NCBI GenBank assembly: GCA_934130265.1 | Contig: CAKOYC010000030.1 | Span: forward strand, 1 to 9,708 | Source of the DNA: an uncultured Bacilli bacterium | Lineage (GTDB): Bacteria > Bacillota_I > Bacilli_A > RF39 > UBA660 | Reading direction: 5' to 3' | Length of the DNA: 9,708 nt | Part shown: positions 1-6,683 of the stretch, piece after piece | Layout: each line of letters opens with the position of its first letter | Position numbering within the stretch: the stretch's first letter is position 1 | Position numbers and translations under genes: made by a program | The notes under the pieces: generated by a model | What the model saw: the letters and a program-made list of their open reading frames with translations, nothing else | The model's database searches: none | Told to the model about the DNA's origin: nothing

Positions 1-1
1 G

Positions 2-49
2 ATAACTAAAGGTGATGGTTCATCACTAAATCCGTTTACAATAAATTAG
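2..49 (+). CDS. C-terminal fragment of an upstream gene (partial)
   Basis: One forward frame is open from the left edge to a TAG at 47-49 and reads ITKGDGSSLNPFTIN. The other two forward frames hit stops within the first five bases. The ending G-D-G-S-x-x-N-P-F-x-I resembles the G(D/T)GS-x-x-NP(Y/F)-x-(I/L) pattern that I recall at the C-termini of secreted or surface proteins of Gram-positive gut bacteria, so a surface protein is a guess. The stop codon lies inside the left arm of the CIRCE element, so the two genes would be packed without a spacer. Fifteen open codons can occur by chance in AT-rich DNA, so this remains tentative. Confidence 0.4.
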   Translation: MTKGDGSSLNPFTIN

Positions 50-72
50 CACTCACTGTTGACAAGTGCTAA
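46..72. promoter_or_regulatory. CIRCE operator (HrcA binding site)
   Basis: The left arm TTAGCACTC (46-54), a 9-base spacer and the right arm AAGTGCTAA (64-72) match the consensus TTAGCACTC-N9-GAGTGCTAA with a single mismatch, at the first base of the right arm. CIRCE is the operator of the heat-shock repressor HrcA. Here the -35 hexamer of the clpB promoter (59-64) lies within the spacer and the first base of the right arm, so bound HrcA should block RNA polymerase. The element lies upstream of the expected transcription start and would not be part of the mRNA. Confidence 0.95.
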
Positions 73-87
73 TTTTTGCTATATAAT
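59..87 (+). promoter_or_regulatory. Sigma-A promoter of clpB
   Basis: TTGACA (59-64) and TATAAT (82-87) are both perfect consensus hexamers separated by 17 bases. Transcription would start near 94-95 and give a leader of about 19 bases before the ATG at 113. The promoter is strong by sequence and is presumably held down by HrcA on the overlapping CIRCE until heat or protein-folding stress. Confidence 0.92.
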
Positions 88-100
88 ATGTTTTGAAAGT

Positions 101-106
101 GAGGGG
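101..106 (+). promoter_or_regulatory. Ribosome binding site that fixes the clpB start
   Basis: GAGGGG stands 6 bases before the ATG at 113. The in-frame ATG at 59 cannot be the start, because it overlaps the -35 hexamer and lies upstream of the expected transcript. Confidence 0.85.
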
Positions 107-112
107 ATATAT

Positions 113-2224
113 ATGTATCAAGAACAAAATCAAGAAAAAGAAAAAGTATTAGAAAAATATGGCCGTAATATAAATGAAGCAGTCCTTGCTGGTAAGATAG
201 ATCCAGTTATTGGTCGTGATGAAGAAATCAGAAGTATTACAAGGGTTTTGTCACGTAAAACAAAAAATAACCCCGTATTAATAGGTGAACCAGGTGTTGG
301 TAAAACTGCTATTGTCGAAGGGCTTGCTCTAAGAATAGTAAAGGGAGATGTCCCTGCAAGCTTAAAAAATAAAACTATTTGGGAACTAGATATGGCTTCC
401 TTAGTAGCTGGTGCTAAGTACCGTGGAGAGTTTGAAGAAAGATTAAAAAATGTTTTAAATGAAGTTAAGAAAAGTGAAGGTTCTATCATCATGTTTATTG
501 ATGAGATTCATACTATCGTTGGTACTGGTAATATGGAAGGAGCTATGGATACATCTAACATTCTAAAGCCAATGCTAGCCCGTGGAGAAATTCATGTGAT
601 TGGTGCAACAACTTTAAACGAATATCGTAAATATATTGAAAAAGATGGTGCTTTGGAAAGACGTTTCCAAAAGATTAAAGTAAGTGAACCAACCGTAATG
701 GATACTATTACTATCTTAAGAGGACTTAAAGAAAGATTTGAAATTCATCATGGAGTTACTATTCAAGATAAAGCACTTGTTGCTGCTGCAACCTTGTCAG
801 ATAGATATATAACAGATAGATTTTTACCTGATAAAGCTATTGACTTAATAGATGAAGCTTGTGCAACAATTAGAGTTCAGATGGATTCAGTTCCTAATGC
901 ACTTGACTCTTTAACTAGAAAAATAATGAGTCTAGAAATAGAACGTCAAGCGATAAAGAAAGAAAAAGACCAGTTATCAATGAATCGTAAAGATGAAATA
1001 GATAAAGAATTAGTAGATTTAAAGAAACAAGAGAAAGACTTTAAATCAGCTTGGGAAGAAGAAAAAAGTCTTTATACCAAGATACAAAATAAAAAGAAAG
1101 AGATAGAAAAAGCGAGATTTGATTTAGAGCAAGCAGAAAATAAATATGATTTAGAAACTGCTGCTAGATTAAGACATGGAACATTACCTCGTCTTGAAAA
1201 AGAACTAGAAGAGTTAAAAAGTAAAGATACTAAAAAATTACTAAGTGACCATGTAGATGAAGAAGATATTGCATCTATCATTTCTAAATGGACTAATATA
1301 CCACTAAGTAAATTAGTAAGTAGCGAAAAAGAAAAACTATTAAATCTAGAACAAGCAATGAAACATAGAGTAATGGGTCAAGATGAAGCTTTGCATTTAG
1401 TAAGTGAAGCTATTATTAAATCAAGAAGTGGTATTAAAGATCCTAATAGACCAATTGGTTCATTTATCTTCTTAGGTCCTACTGGAGTTGGTAAAACAGA
1501 AGTAGCTAGAACTCTTGCTTATGAATTATTTGATGATGAGAAACACATGATTCGTATTGATATGAGTGAATATATGGAGAAATTCAGTGTCTCAAGACTT
1601 ATTGGTTCTCCTCCAGGATATGTTGGTTATGAAGAAGGAGGACAACTTACGGAAGCAGTAAGACGTAACCCTTATAGTATAGTATTATTCGATGAAATAG
1701 AAAAAGCTCATCCTGAGGTACTTAATTTACTACTACAAATCCTAGATGATGGTAGAATAACTGATTCTAATGGACGTACGGTAGACTTTAAAAATACTAT
1801 TATTATAATGACCTCTAACCTTGGTAGTGAATACATCCTAGATGGTGATACTAGTAAAGTAGAAGGTGAATTAAGAAGTCATTTTAGACCAGAGTTTATT
1901 AACCGAATTGATGAAGTAATTATCTTTAAACCATTAACTAAGGAAGTAATATATCAAATTCTTGATAAAATTATTCATGATATAGAAAAACGATTGAGTA
2001 ATGATCAAATTAAATTATCTTTAACAGATAAAGCTAAGGACTATTTAGTGGATGCAGGATATGATATTAACTATGGTGCCAGACCTTTAAAACGAGAAGT
2101 TAGTAAAACAATTGAAAGTTTATTAGCTCATGAGTTAATTAAAGGTACAATACCATTTAATGCTACTGTAACTTTTGATGTTGAGGATAACAACTTAATT
2201 ATTTCTAAAGTAGACGTAAAATAG
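113..2224 (+). CDS. clpB: ATP-dependent chaperone ClpB lacking the N-terminal domain
   Basis: This is a cytosolic hexameric AAA+ disaggregase that threads aggregated proteins through its pore, normally together with DnaK/DnaJ/GrpE. The product is 703 aa. AAA domain 1 has Walker A GEPGVGKT (58-65), Walker B ending D130-E131, pore-loop Tyr103 and arginine finger residues 183-184. A long coiled-coil middle domain spans about 257-375. AAA domain 2 has Walker A GPTGVGKT (455-462), Walker B with D527-E528, pore Tyr503, sensor-1 Asn569 and sensor-2 GAR at 655-657. The long middle domain points to ClpB rather than ClpC. The usual N-terminal substrate domain (about 145 aa in full-length ClpB) is absent; only about 20 residues precede the first AAA domain. 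The ATG at 113 is chosen because it follows a good ribosome binding site and the promoter. Mycoplasma ClpB proteins are also short, near 715 aa. HrcA control is indicated by the CIRCE. All ATPase motifs look intact. Confidence 0.96.
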   Translation: MYQEQNQEKEKVLEKYGRNINEAVLAGKIDPVIGRDEEIRSITRVLSRKTKNNPVLIGEPGVGKTAIVEGLALRIVKGDVPASLKNKTIWELDMASLVAGAKYRGEFEERLKNVLNEVKKSEGSIIMFIDEIHTIVGTGNMEGAMDTSNILKPMLARGEIHVIGATTLNEYRKYIEKDGALERRFQKIKVSEPTVMDTITILRGLKERFEIHHGVTIQDKALVAAATLSDRYITDRFLPDKAIDLIDEACATIRVQMDSVPNALDSLTRKIMSLEIERQAIKKEKDQLSMNRKDEIDKELVDLKKQEKDFKSAWEEEKSLYTKIQNKKKEIEKARFDLEQAENKYDLETAARLRHGTLPRLEKELEELKSKDTKKLLSDHVDEEDIASIISKWTNIPLSKLVSSEKEKLLNLEQAMKHRVMGQDEALHLVSEAIIKSRSGIKDPNRPIGSFIFLGPTGVGKTEVARTLAYELFDDEKHMIRIDMSEYMEKFSVSRLIGSPPGYVGYEEGGQLTEAVRRNPYSIVLFDEIEKAHPEVLNLLLQILDDGRITDSNGRTVDFKNTIIIMTSNLGSEYILDGDTSKVEGELRSHFRPEFINRIDEVIIFKPLTKEVIYQILDKIIHDIEKRLSNDQIKLSLTDKAKDYLVDAGYDINYGARPLKREVSKTIESLLAHELIKGTIPFNATVTFDVEDNNLIISKVDVK

Positions 2225-2252
2225 AACTGATTATTAAATCAGTTCTTTTTTT
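2223..2252 (+). terminator. Rho-independent terminator of clpB
   Basis: A 9-bp perfect stem (2223-2231 with 2238-2246) and a 6-base loop lead into seven consecutive T residues (2246-2252). The left arm includes the last two bases of the clpB TAG stop codon, so terminator and gene end overlap. Confidence 0.88.
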
Positions 2253-2273
2253 CAACAATTTCTGTAGATAAAA

Positions 2274-2284
2274 TATTTTATATT
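2274..2284 (+). promoter_or_regulatory. Possible weak promoter of the Cse60-like gene
   Basis: The 50 bases after the clpB terminator contain only weak -10 candidates: TATTTT (2274-2279), 17 bases after a poor -35 TTCAAC (2251-2256), or TATATT (2279-2284) with no matching -35. The strong terminator upstream implies that the small gene needs its own promoter, but I cannot fix it. A sporulation sigma factor site was looked for and not found at a usable position. Confidence 0.2.
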
Positions 2285-2301
2285 AGTATTGGTGATATTA
2301 T

Positions 2302-2484
2302 ATGAAAGTAAAAATCTTTGACTTTGAAGATGAAGGTGACTTGGAAGAAGCAATAAACAACTTTTTGAAAGAATTAGAAGGGGATGTAGTGGAAATTAAG
2401 TATCAAGTTAGTTCTTTTCCTAGTGGTGAAGAACAAATCTATTGTTTCTCTGCTATGATTATTTATTTTTATAAACAGACTTAA
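2302..2484 (+). CDS. cse60: Cse60-like small protein (DUF2758 family)
   Basis: The product is a 60-aa acidic protein with no signal peptide or membrane segment. It starts MKVKIFDFEDEGDLEEAINN and ends in an SAMIIY-type strand. I recognise the layout of the Cse60 family: N-terminal K-V-(K/R)-hydrophobic-F, a D-L-E-E-x-(I/V)-N helix, then D-(V/I)-K-Y and a final S-A-M-x-I-Y. In Bacillus subtilis cse60 is expressed under sporulation factor sigma-E and its molecular role is unknown; homologues also occur outside classic spore formers. The ribosome binding site GGTGAT (2291-2296) stands 5 bases before the ATG. The gene follows the clpB terminator and its last 26 bases overlap the end of the opposing FemAB-like gene, so the final residues (FYKQT) are encoded in the overlap. 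The family call is made from memory of the pattern, without a search. Confidence 0.7.
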   Translation: MKVKIFDFEDEGDLEEAINNFLKELEGDVVEIKYQVSSFPSGEEQIYCFSAMIIYFYKQT

Positions 2485-3718
2485 CACCATAATAAAGAGG
2501 AAAATATTTCTTATATTTTTTATAACTGTTTAAATCTATTGGGTAATCAAACTCACCAATGTGTTCAAATAATTTAGCTCCAAAGTTTTGTTTAAAGAAG
2601 AACCCACCATCATTTACATCTTTTACTTCATAAAAATTATAAGACCTATAGCCGTATTCAATAGCTTTTTTAAGCATCTTAAAGTGAATAGAATAAGATA
2701 CATCTAAGTCAATATATTCATCATCCATTCCTCCGATTAGGGAAGTAATTTCATTTCCATACATCAAGAATAAGTATCCCCCTAAGAAAATTTTATCATT
2801 ATCTGTTTTTTCCTTTAAGGATAAATAGTACCTTCTTCTCTTATTTATAATATTAATCTGTTCTTTATAACCAAGTTCCTTCTCAATAAAAGTTTCCTCT
2901 GTTAATTGATTATTTTGATATAGACCTATTCTTTTTTCTTTTTCTATTTGTAATACTTTTTCTTCTTTCTTAAGATTATTAAGAGTAGTATTTAAATCAA
3001 GTTCAGCAATCATTATTTTTAGATGTTCCTTTGTAAAGGCACTGGCTAAGTCTTCATAAAAAGGAAGTTCATATTCAATAGTATTAAACTTACTACTAAT
3101 CTTATCCATTGTTTTAATAAAGATAGGCAGTTCATCTTGTTTTAGCTCTCTTACAATGTAACCAAGTCTTTCATTTCTTTTAATAATTTGTCTAGCTTTT
3201 TTGGACATATTATTTAATATATCATTAAGACTTTTGTCAGTTAAATCAAGTTTCATCGTATATTTAGGATTAATAGTGTTATTATCAGTTTCAATAAAAC
3301 CTAGTTTTAATAAATAATCTTTTATAAATAAATTATTTATACCTCCTTGTAATTCCCTACCATCTTCACCTTTCTCAGTGGTTAATATTTCAGGATCTAT
3401 TTTTAGATAGATACCATTTTTTTCTTTAACAAAGTTAATAATTTCTTTAGTAAATACTTCTAATAAATCATAGTTTTTATAGTCGATTAAAAAACCTTGA
3501 GGAGCATAGAAGAATCTTTTCTTAATGCTTTTATTTTCATTAGCTAAAAGTAAAGTGGCTCCTAACAATTTATTTTTATCTTCAAGGCCTAAAAAATAAG
3601 AATGCCAATTCTCACCCCTTTTAAAGTTAGCCCAATAAATACTTTGTTCAAAAGGACATATTTCTAGGTAATTAGTAAATTCATTAAATTCTGTTTTAGA
3701 AAGCTCTACAAGTTTCAT
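2459..3718 (-). CDS. FemAB-family lipid II aminoacyltransferase (paralogue 1)
   Basis: The product is 419 aa, the usual length for FemA/FemX/MurM proteins. These use aminoacyl-tRNA to add amino acids to the stem peptide of lipid II on the inner face of the membrane. Two GNAT-like halves are visible. The first contains WANFKRGENW (29-38), the core YAPQGFLIDY (71-80) and LKIDPEI (105-111). The second begins near 155 and is interrupted by a charged helical arm (about 241-306), the coiled-coil insert typical of FemA. It ends with SYNFYEV (359-365) and GGFFFKQNFG...EHIGEFDYPID (371-395). The core carries Q74 and F76 where the second paralogue has RGP, so the donor or acceptor may differ. The ATG at 3718 is chosen over one 14 codons upstream because GGGGTGAT precedes it and the -10 hexamer lies just ahead. 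The amino acid added cannot be read from sequence. Confidence 0.88.
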   Translation of the reverse strand: MKLVELSKTEFNEFTNYLEICPFEQSIYWANFKRGENWHSYFLGLEDKNKLLGATLLLANENKSIKKRFFYAPQGFLIDYKNYDLLEVFTKEIINFVKEKNGIYLKIDPEILTTEKGEDGRELQGGINNLFIKDYLLKLGFIETDNNTINPKYTMKLDLTDKSLNDILNNMSKKARQIIKRNERLGYIVRELKQDELPIFIKTMDKISSKFNTIEYELPFYEDLASAFTKEHLKIMIAELDLNTTLNNLKKEEKVLQIEKEKRIGLYQNNQLTEETFIEKELGYKEQINIINKRRRYYLSLKEKTDNDKIFLGGYLFLMYGNEITSLIGGMDDEYIDLDVSYSIHFKMLKKAIEYGYRSYNFYEVKDVNDGGFFFKQNFGAKLFEHIGEFDYPIDLNSYKKYKKYFPLYYGVKSVYKNK

Positions 3719-3721
3719 TTT

Positions 3722-3729
3722 ATCACCCC
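3722..3729 (-). promoter_or_regulatory. Ribosome binding site that fixes the FemAB paralogue 1 start
   Basis: On the minus strand GGGGTGAT ends 3 bases before the ATG at 3718, which places the G-rich core 7 bases away. A longer reading includes AAGGTGG just upstream. The alternative ATG at 3760 lies upstream of the -10 hexamer and is unlikely to be transcribed from this promoter. Confidence 0.75.
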
Positions 3730-3740
3730 ACCTTAAACTA

Positions 3741-3769
3741 ATTATACTTGATTCTTTCACTTAGTGCAA
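3741..3769 (-). promoter_or_regulatory. Promoter of FemAB paralogue 1
   Basis: On the minus strand a perfect TATAAT (complement of 3741-3746) stands 17 bases from TTGCAC (complement of 3764-3769). Transcription would start near 3734, leaving a short leader. The -35 end interleaves with the divergent murJ promoter region, so the two directions may compete or share a regulator. Confidence 0.75.
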
Positions 3770-3783
3770 GATTATGATATGAT
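3756..3783 (+). promoter_or_regulatory. Probable promoter of the murJ operon
   Basis: TTCACT (3756-3761, 4 of 6 consensus bases) and TATGAT (3778-3783, 5 of 6) are 16 bases apart. A second TATGAT at 3773-3778 overlaps it and could pair with TTGATT (3748-3753) at a 19-base spacing. The exact choice is uncertain, but a promoter must lie in this 87-base divergent gap. Leader length would be about 16 bases. Confidence 0.5.
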
Positions 3784-3805
3784 TATATAGGAAAGCGGTG
3801 AATAT

Positions 3806-5458
3806 ATGCGAAAGAAAGAATTAAAACAAAACTCTTTTCTAAATGGAGCCTTTGTAGCAACCATGGGAATAGTTATTACTAAAGTATTAGGTATGCTTTA
3901 TGTAATTCCCTTTTATGCAATTATTGGGGAACAAGGAGGAGCCCTATATGGATATGCCTATACCATCTACTTATTATTTCAGTCTTTATCTTGTGCTGGT
4001 ATTCCTAATGCAATTTCTAAAATAATTAGTGAATATCAAACCTTAGGTTATAGTAAAGCCAAAGAAAAAGCTTTTAAGATAGGTAGAAGACTAGCTGTCT
4101 TTATGGGAATATTTGTCTTTATTATTTTATTCTTATTTGCTCCTATTATAGCAAAAGCAATTATTGGTGATTTAACAGGAGGAAATACTTTAAATGATGT
4201 AACTTATGTTATTAGAGTAATTGCTACAGCTATACTAGTAGTACCTATCTTAAGTATTTATAGAGGTTATTTAGAAGGACATAAGTTTATAACACCAACA
4301 GCTATTTCACAAGTGGTAGAACAAGTAGCTCGTATAGTAGTTATTATAGCTGGTTCTTATGCTGCACTAAATGTATTTCATTTGTCTTTAACAACTGCCG
4401 TAGGTGTAGCAACTTTTGGAGCAACAGCTGGTGCCTTAATAGGTTATCTATATTTGCTTGATAAAGTGTTTAAACATAAGAAAGAAATAAACAATATAAC
4501 TGAGGTAAAAGATGAGCCAGTTATTTCTACTAAAGAAATCTTAGGAAAAATATTTTTCTATGCCTTACCATTCATTATGATAGATGTCTTTAAATCAGCT
4601 TATAACTTTGTTGATATGACTACTCTTGTTAAGACACTAGTTCATTCAGCAGGTTATACTACGGTAGCAGCAGAAAACTCTATGAGTGTAATTTCTACTT
4701 GGGGAAATAAACTTAATATGATAATTGTATCTATTTCTACTGGTATAATAATAAGCTTAATACCCAACCTTACTTCATCCTCTGTTAAAGGTGATAAAAA
4801 AGATGTCCATCATAAGATTAATCAAACTTTACAAATATTATTATTCTTATCAGTACCTATGACTATAGGATTATCATTCTTATCACAACCAGTTTGGGAT
4901 GTATTCTATGGAAATAAATCAGCAGTAGGAGCAGAGATTATGGCGTACTATATTTTTGTGGCTTTGATAATTTCTACTTATACAGCTTTAGTATCCATTG
5001 TTCAGGTCTTAAAATATTATAAAGAAGTATTTATTTCTTTATTTGCTGGAGTATTAATCAAAGCTTTAACTAATGTTTATTTAATTAAAACATTCTATGG
5101 ATTAGGACTTCAACCGGTATATGGTTCTATAACTGCTACTATTCTAGGTTATTTAGTAGGGATAATCTTATGCCTTTACTACTTAAAAAAGAAATGTGAA
5201 GTTAGTTATAAACCGACCATTAGAATTATGGGAAAGATTATTATTGCTGATATCTTTATGATACTTTCCTTATTCCTAGTTAAATTCGTAGTACCAATTT
5301 CCTCATCTGTAAGACTTTTAAATATTCCAATCATTTTAGTTTATACTATTATAGGAGCAGGAATTTATTTACTAGCATCTTATAAATCAGGCGTTATTGA
5401 AGAAGTGTTGGGTAGTAAAATGTTAGCTAAAATTAAAAGAAAGGTGGCTAAAAAATAA
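3806..5458 (+). CDS. murJ: MurJ-type lipid II flippase (YtgP/SpoVB-like, MOP superfamily)
   Basis: This is a 550-aa multi-pass membrane protein with 13-14 predicted hydrophobic segments starting near residue 12. MurJ proteins move undecaprenyl-linked lipid II across the cytoplasmic membrane. The length and arrangement match Bacillus YtgP. Marks I recognise are the N-terminal S-F-L-x-G-A segment followed by T-K-x-L-G-M-L-Y (residues 25-32), G-x-x-x-Y-G-Y-A-Y (45-52), I-P-x-A-I-S-K (66-72) and Y-R-G-Y-L-E-G (152-158). The last of these is typical of the YtgP/SpoVB branch. A charged cytosolic loop at about 222-243 separates the two halves, and the C-terminus is lysine-rich. The ATG at 3806 follows GCGGTGAA. 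The stop codon overlaps the start of the next FemAB-like gene, consistent with a wall-precursor role. A flippase for another polysaccharide (Wzx or SpoVB-like) is the main alternative. Confidence 0.85.
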   Translation: MRKKELKQNSFLNGAFVATMGIVITKVLGMLYVIPFYAIIGEQGGALYGYAYTIYLLFQSLSCAGIPNAISKIISEYQTLGYSKAKEKAFKIGRRLAVFMGIFVFIILFLFAPIIAKAIIGDLTGGNTLNDVTYVIRVIATAILVVPILSIYRGYLEGHKFITPTAISQVVEQVARIVVIIAGSYAALNVFHLSLTTAVGVATFGATAGALIGYLYLLDKVFKHKKEINNITEVKDEPVISTKEILGKIFFYALPFIMIDVFKSAYNFVDMTTLVKTLVHSAGYTTVAAENSMSVISTWGNKLNMIIVSISTGIIISLIPNLTSSSVKGDKKDVHHKINQTLQILLFLSVPMTIGLSFLSQPVWDVFYGNKSAVGAEIMAYYIFVALIISTYTALVSIVQVLKYYKEVFISLFAGVLIKALTNVYLIKTFYGLGLQPVYGSITATILGYLVGIILCLYYLKKKCEVSYKPTIRIMGKIIIADIFMILSLFLVKFVVPISSSVRLLNIPIILVYTIIGAGIYLLASYKSGVIEEVLGSKMLAKIKRKVAKK

Positions 5459-6666
5459 TGTTAGAAGAATTAACTGAAAAAGAATTTCAAGACTTTTCGA
5501 AAAAACACCCATTAAGAAATTTTATGGAAACAGTAGAAATAGGTAATCTTAGAAAGAAAAACGGTTGGACTGTTAAATATCTTGGACTTAGAAAAAAGAA
5601 AAAAATAATAGGAGCAACAATGCTACTTTCTAGAAAAAGACATTTTAATATGAATGAGTTTTATGCTTTAAGAGGACCACTACTTGATTATAGTAATGAT
5701 AATGAGGTAGAAACATTTTTGAAAGAGTTGAAAGACTATGTTAAAAAAAATAATGGTTACTGTCTAAGAATTGATCCATACCTTCCTATTAGAAGATATG
5801 ATAATGATAAAGAACTAGAAGTTCCAAAAACAAATATATTAAAAATACTTGAATCATTAAAATTTAACAAGAGTGAAACACAAGAACAAGTCTCTTCTAT
5901 GTATGTTCTTGATTTAGAAGGTAAAAGTGAAGATGATATTTTAAAAGAGATGAAACCTAATACTAGAAATATTATTCGTAAGACTATTAAAACAGGTATT
6001 GAGGTTTCAGAATTAAAAAAAGATGAGTTAGAAACATTTTATGAGATAATGCTTGAAACAGGTAAACGTAAAGGATTCAGAGTAAGAAAAATTTCCTACT
6101 ATGAAAATATGTATGATTTATTTTCTAAGAATAAAGAAATTAAGTATTTGGTTACTAGACTAGATCTTAACAGGTATATCAGTTTATTAAATGAAGAGAT
6201 AGAAGAAAATATTAAAAAGAAAGAGGCTTTATCTGATTCTAGATGTAATGATGGTAAGAGAAAGAGTTATGATGAGACTATTAATTCATTAAGGAAAAAA
6301 GTAGATATAGCAAAGCAACAAAAAAAGGAAAAAGGCTTATCAATTATTACTCTTGCTGGGTCTATGTTTATGATGGTTGATCCAGAGATAGTTTATTTGT
6401 CTAGTGGTAATTATGAAAAATATTTAATGTATAATTCTCAGTATTTAATTCAGTGGGAAATGATTAAATATGCTATAAAGCATGGCTATAAAAGATATAA
6501 TTTCTACGGTACTCCTACAACTAATAAAGATGATAAGACTTATGGTATTTATCAGTTTAAAGCTAGTTTTAATGGATATATGGAAGAATTACTAGGTGAA
6601 TATGAGGTTGGTACCTCTTTGATTTATTATCTTGTAAAATTACTTCATAAAATAAAAAAGTCATAG
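5458..6666 (+). CDS. FemAB-family lipid II aminoacyltransferase (paralogue 2)
   Basis: The product is 402 aa with the FemA/FemX/MurM architecture: a first GNAT-like half with YALRGPLLDY (69-78) and LRIDPYLP (103-110), then a second half from about 147. A charged helical arm (about 237-293) interrupts the second half, which closes with RYNFYGT (346-352) and GIYQFKASFNG followed by LLGEYEVGT (363-386). It is clearly diverged from the other paralogue, and the A-x-R-G-P core is closer to the family pattern. The start ATG shares its A with the murJ stop codon (TAATG), and AAGGTGG (5441-5447) lies 10 bases upstream inside murJ, so the two are translationally coupled. Such coupling suggests action on the same lipid II pool. 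The C-terminus is a short basic tail without an extra domain. Whether it adds Ser, Ala, Gly or another residue cannot be told from sequence. Confidence 0.88.
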   Translation: MLEELTEKEFQDFSKKHPLRNFMETVEIGNLRKKNGWTVKYLGLRKKKKIIGATMLLSRKRHFNMNEFYALRGPLLDYSNDNEVETFLKELKDYVKKNNGYCLRIDPYLPIRRYDNDKELEVPKTNILKILESLKFNKSETQEQVSSMYVLDLEGKSEDDILKEMKPNTRNIIRKTIKTGIEVSELKKDELETFYEIMLETGKRKGFRVRKISYYENMYDLFSKNKEIKYLVTRLDLNRYISLLNEEIEENIKKKEALSDSRCNDGKRKSYDETINSLRKKVDIAKQQKKEKGLSIITLAGSMFMMVDPEIVYLSSGNYEKYLMYNSQYLIQWEMIKYAIKHGYKRYNFYGTPTTNKDDKTYGIYQFKASFNGYMEELLGEYEVGTSLIYYLVKLLHKIKKS

Positions 6667-6683
6667 ATTGTTCTATGGCTTTT
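6656..6683. terminator. Bidirectional terminator between convergent genes
   Basis: A 12-bp stem (6656-6667 with 6672-6683, one G-T wobble, loop TTGT) lies exactly between two convergent genes and contains both of their stop codons. On the minus strand it is followed by a good T-tract (TTTTTT then A then TTTT), which makes it a strong terminator for the Ig-repeat gene. On the plus strand only four T residues follow, so termination of the murJ operon may be leaky. Confidence 0.75.

Noticed and set aside
12..26. Small hairpin GTGATG-GTT-CATCAC as a terminator of the upstream gene
   Set aside because: It has a 6-bp stem with no T-tract after it and lies within the probable coding tail.
59..112. 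Longer N-terminus for ClpB from the ATG at 59
   Set aside because: This ATG overlaps the -35 hexamer and CIRCE, has no ribosome binding site, and lies upstream of the expected transcription start.
130..492. Minus-strand open frame of 120 codons inside clpB
   Set aside because: It is antisense to conserved ClpB sequence, has low-complexity Ser/Leu/Phe composition, and lacks a convincing start context or family resemblance.
1072..1281. Minus-strand open frame of 69 codons opposite the ClpB middle domain
   Set aside because: It mirrors the coiled-coil codons on the other strand, with a Ser/Phe-rich product and no ribosome binding site.
2270..2300. Sigma-E-type sporulation promoter for the Cse60-like gene
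   Set aside because: The only ATATT-like -35 would place the -10 at the ribosome binding site and the transcript start inside the gene.
3719..3760. Start of FemAB paralogue 1 at the ATG ending at 3760
   Set aside because: The extra 14 codons run across the promoter and ribosome binding site and are not family-like; the ATG at 3718 has an excellent Shine-Dalgarno site.
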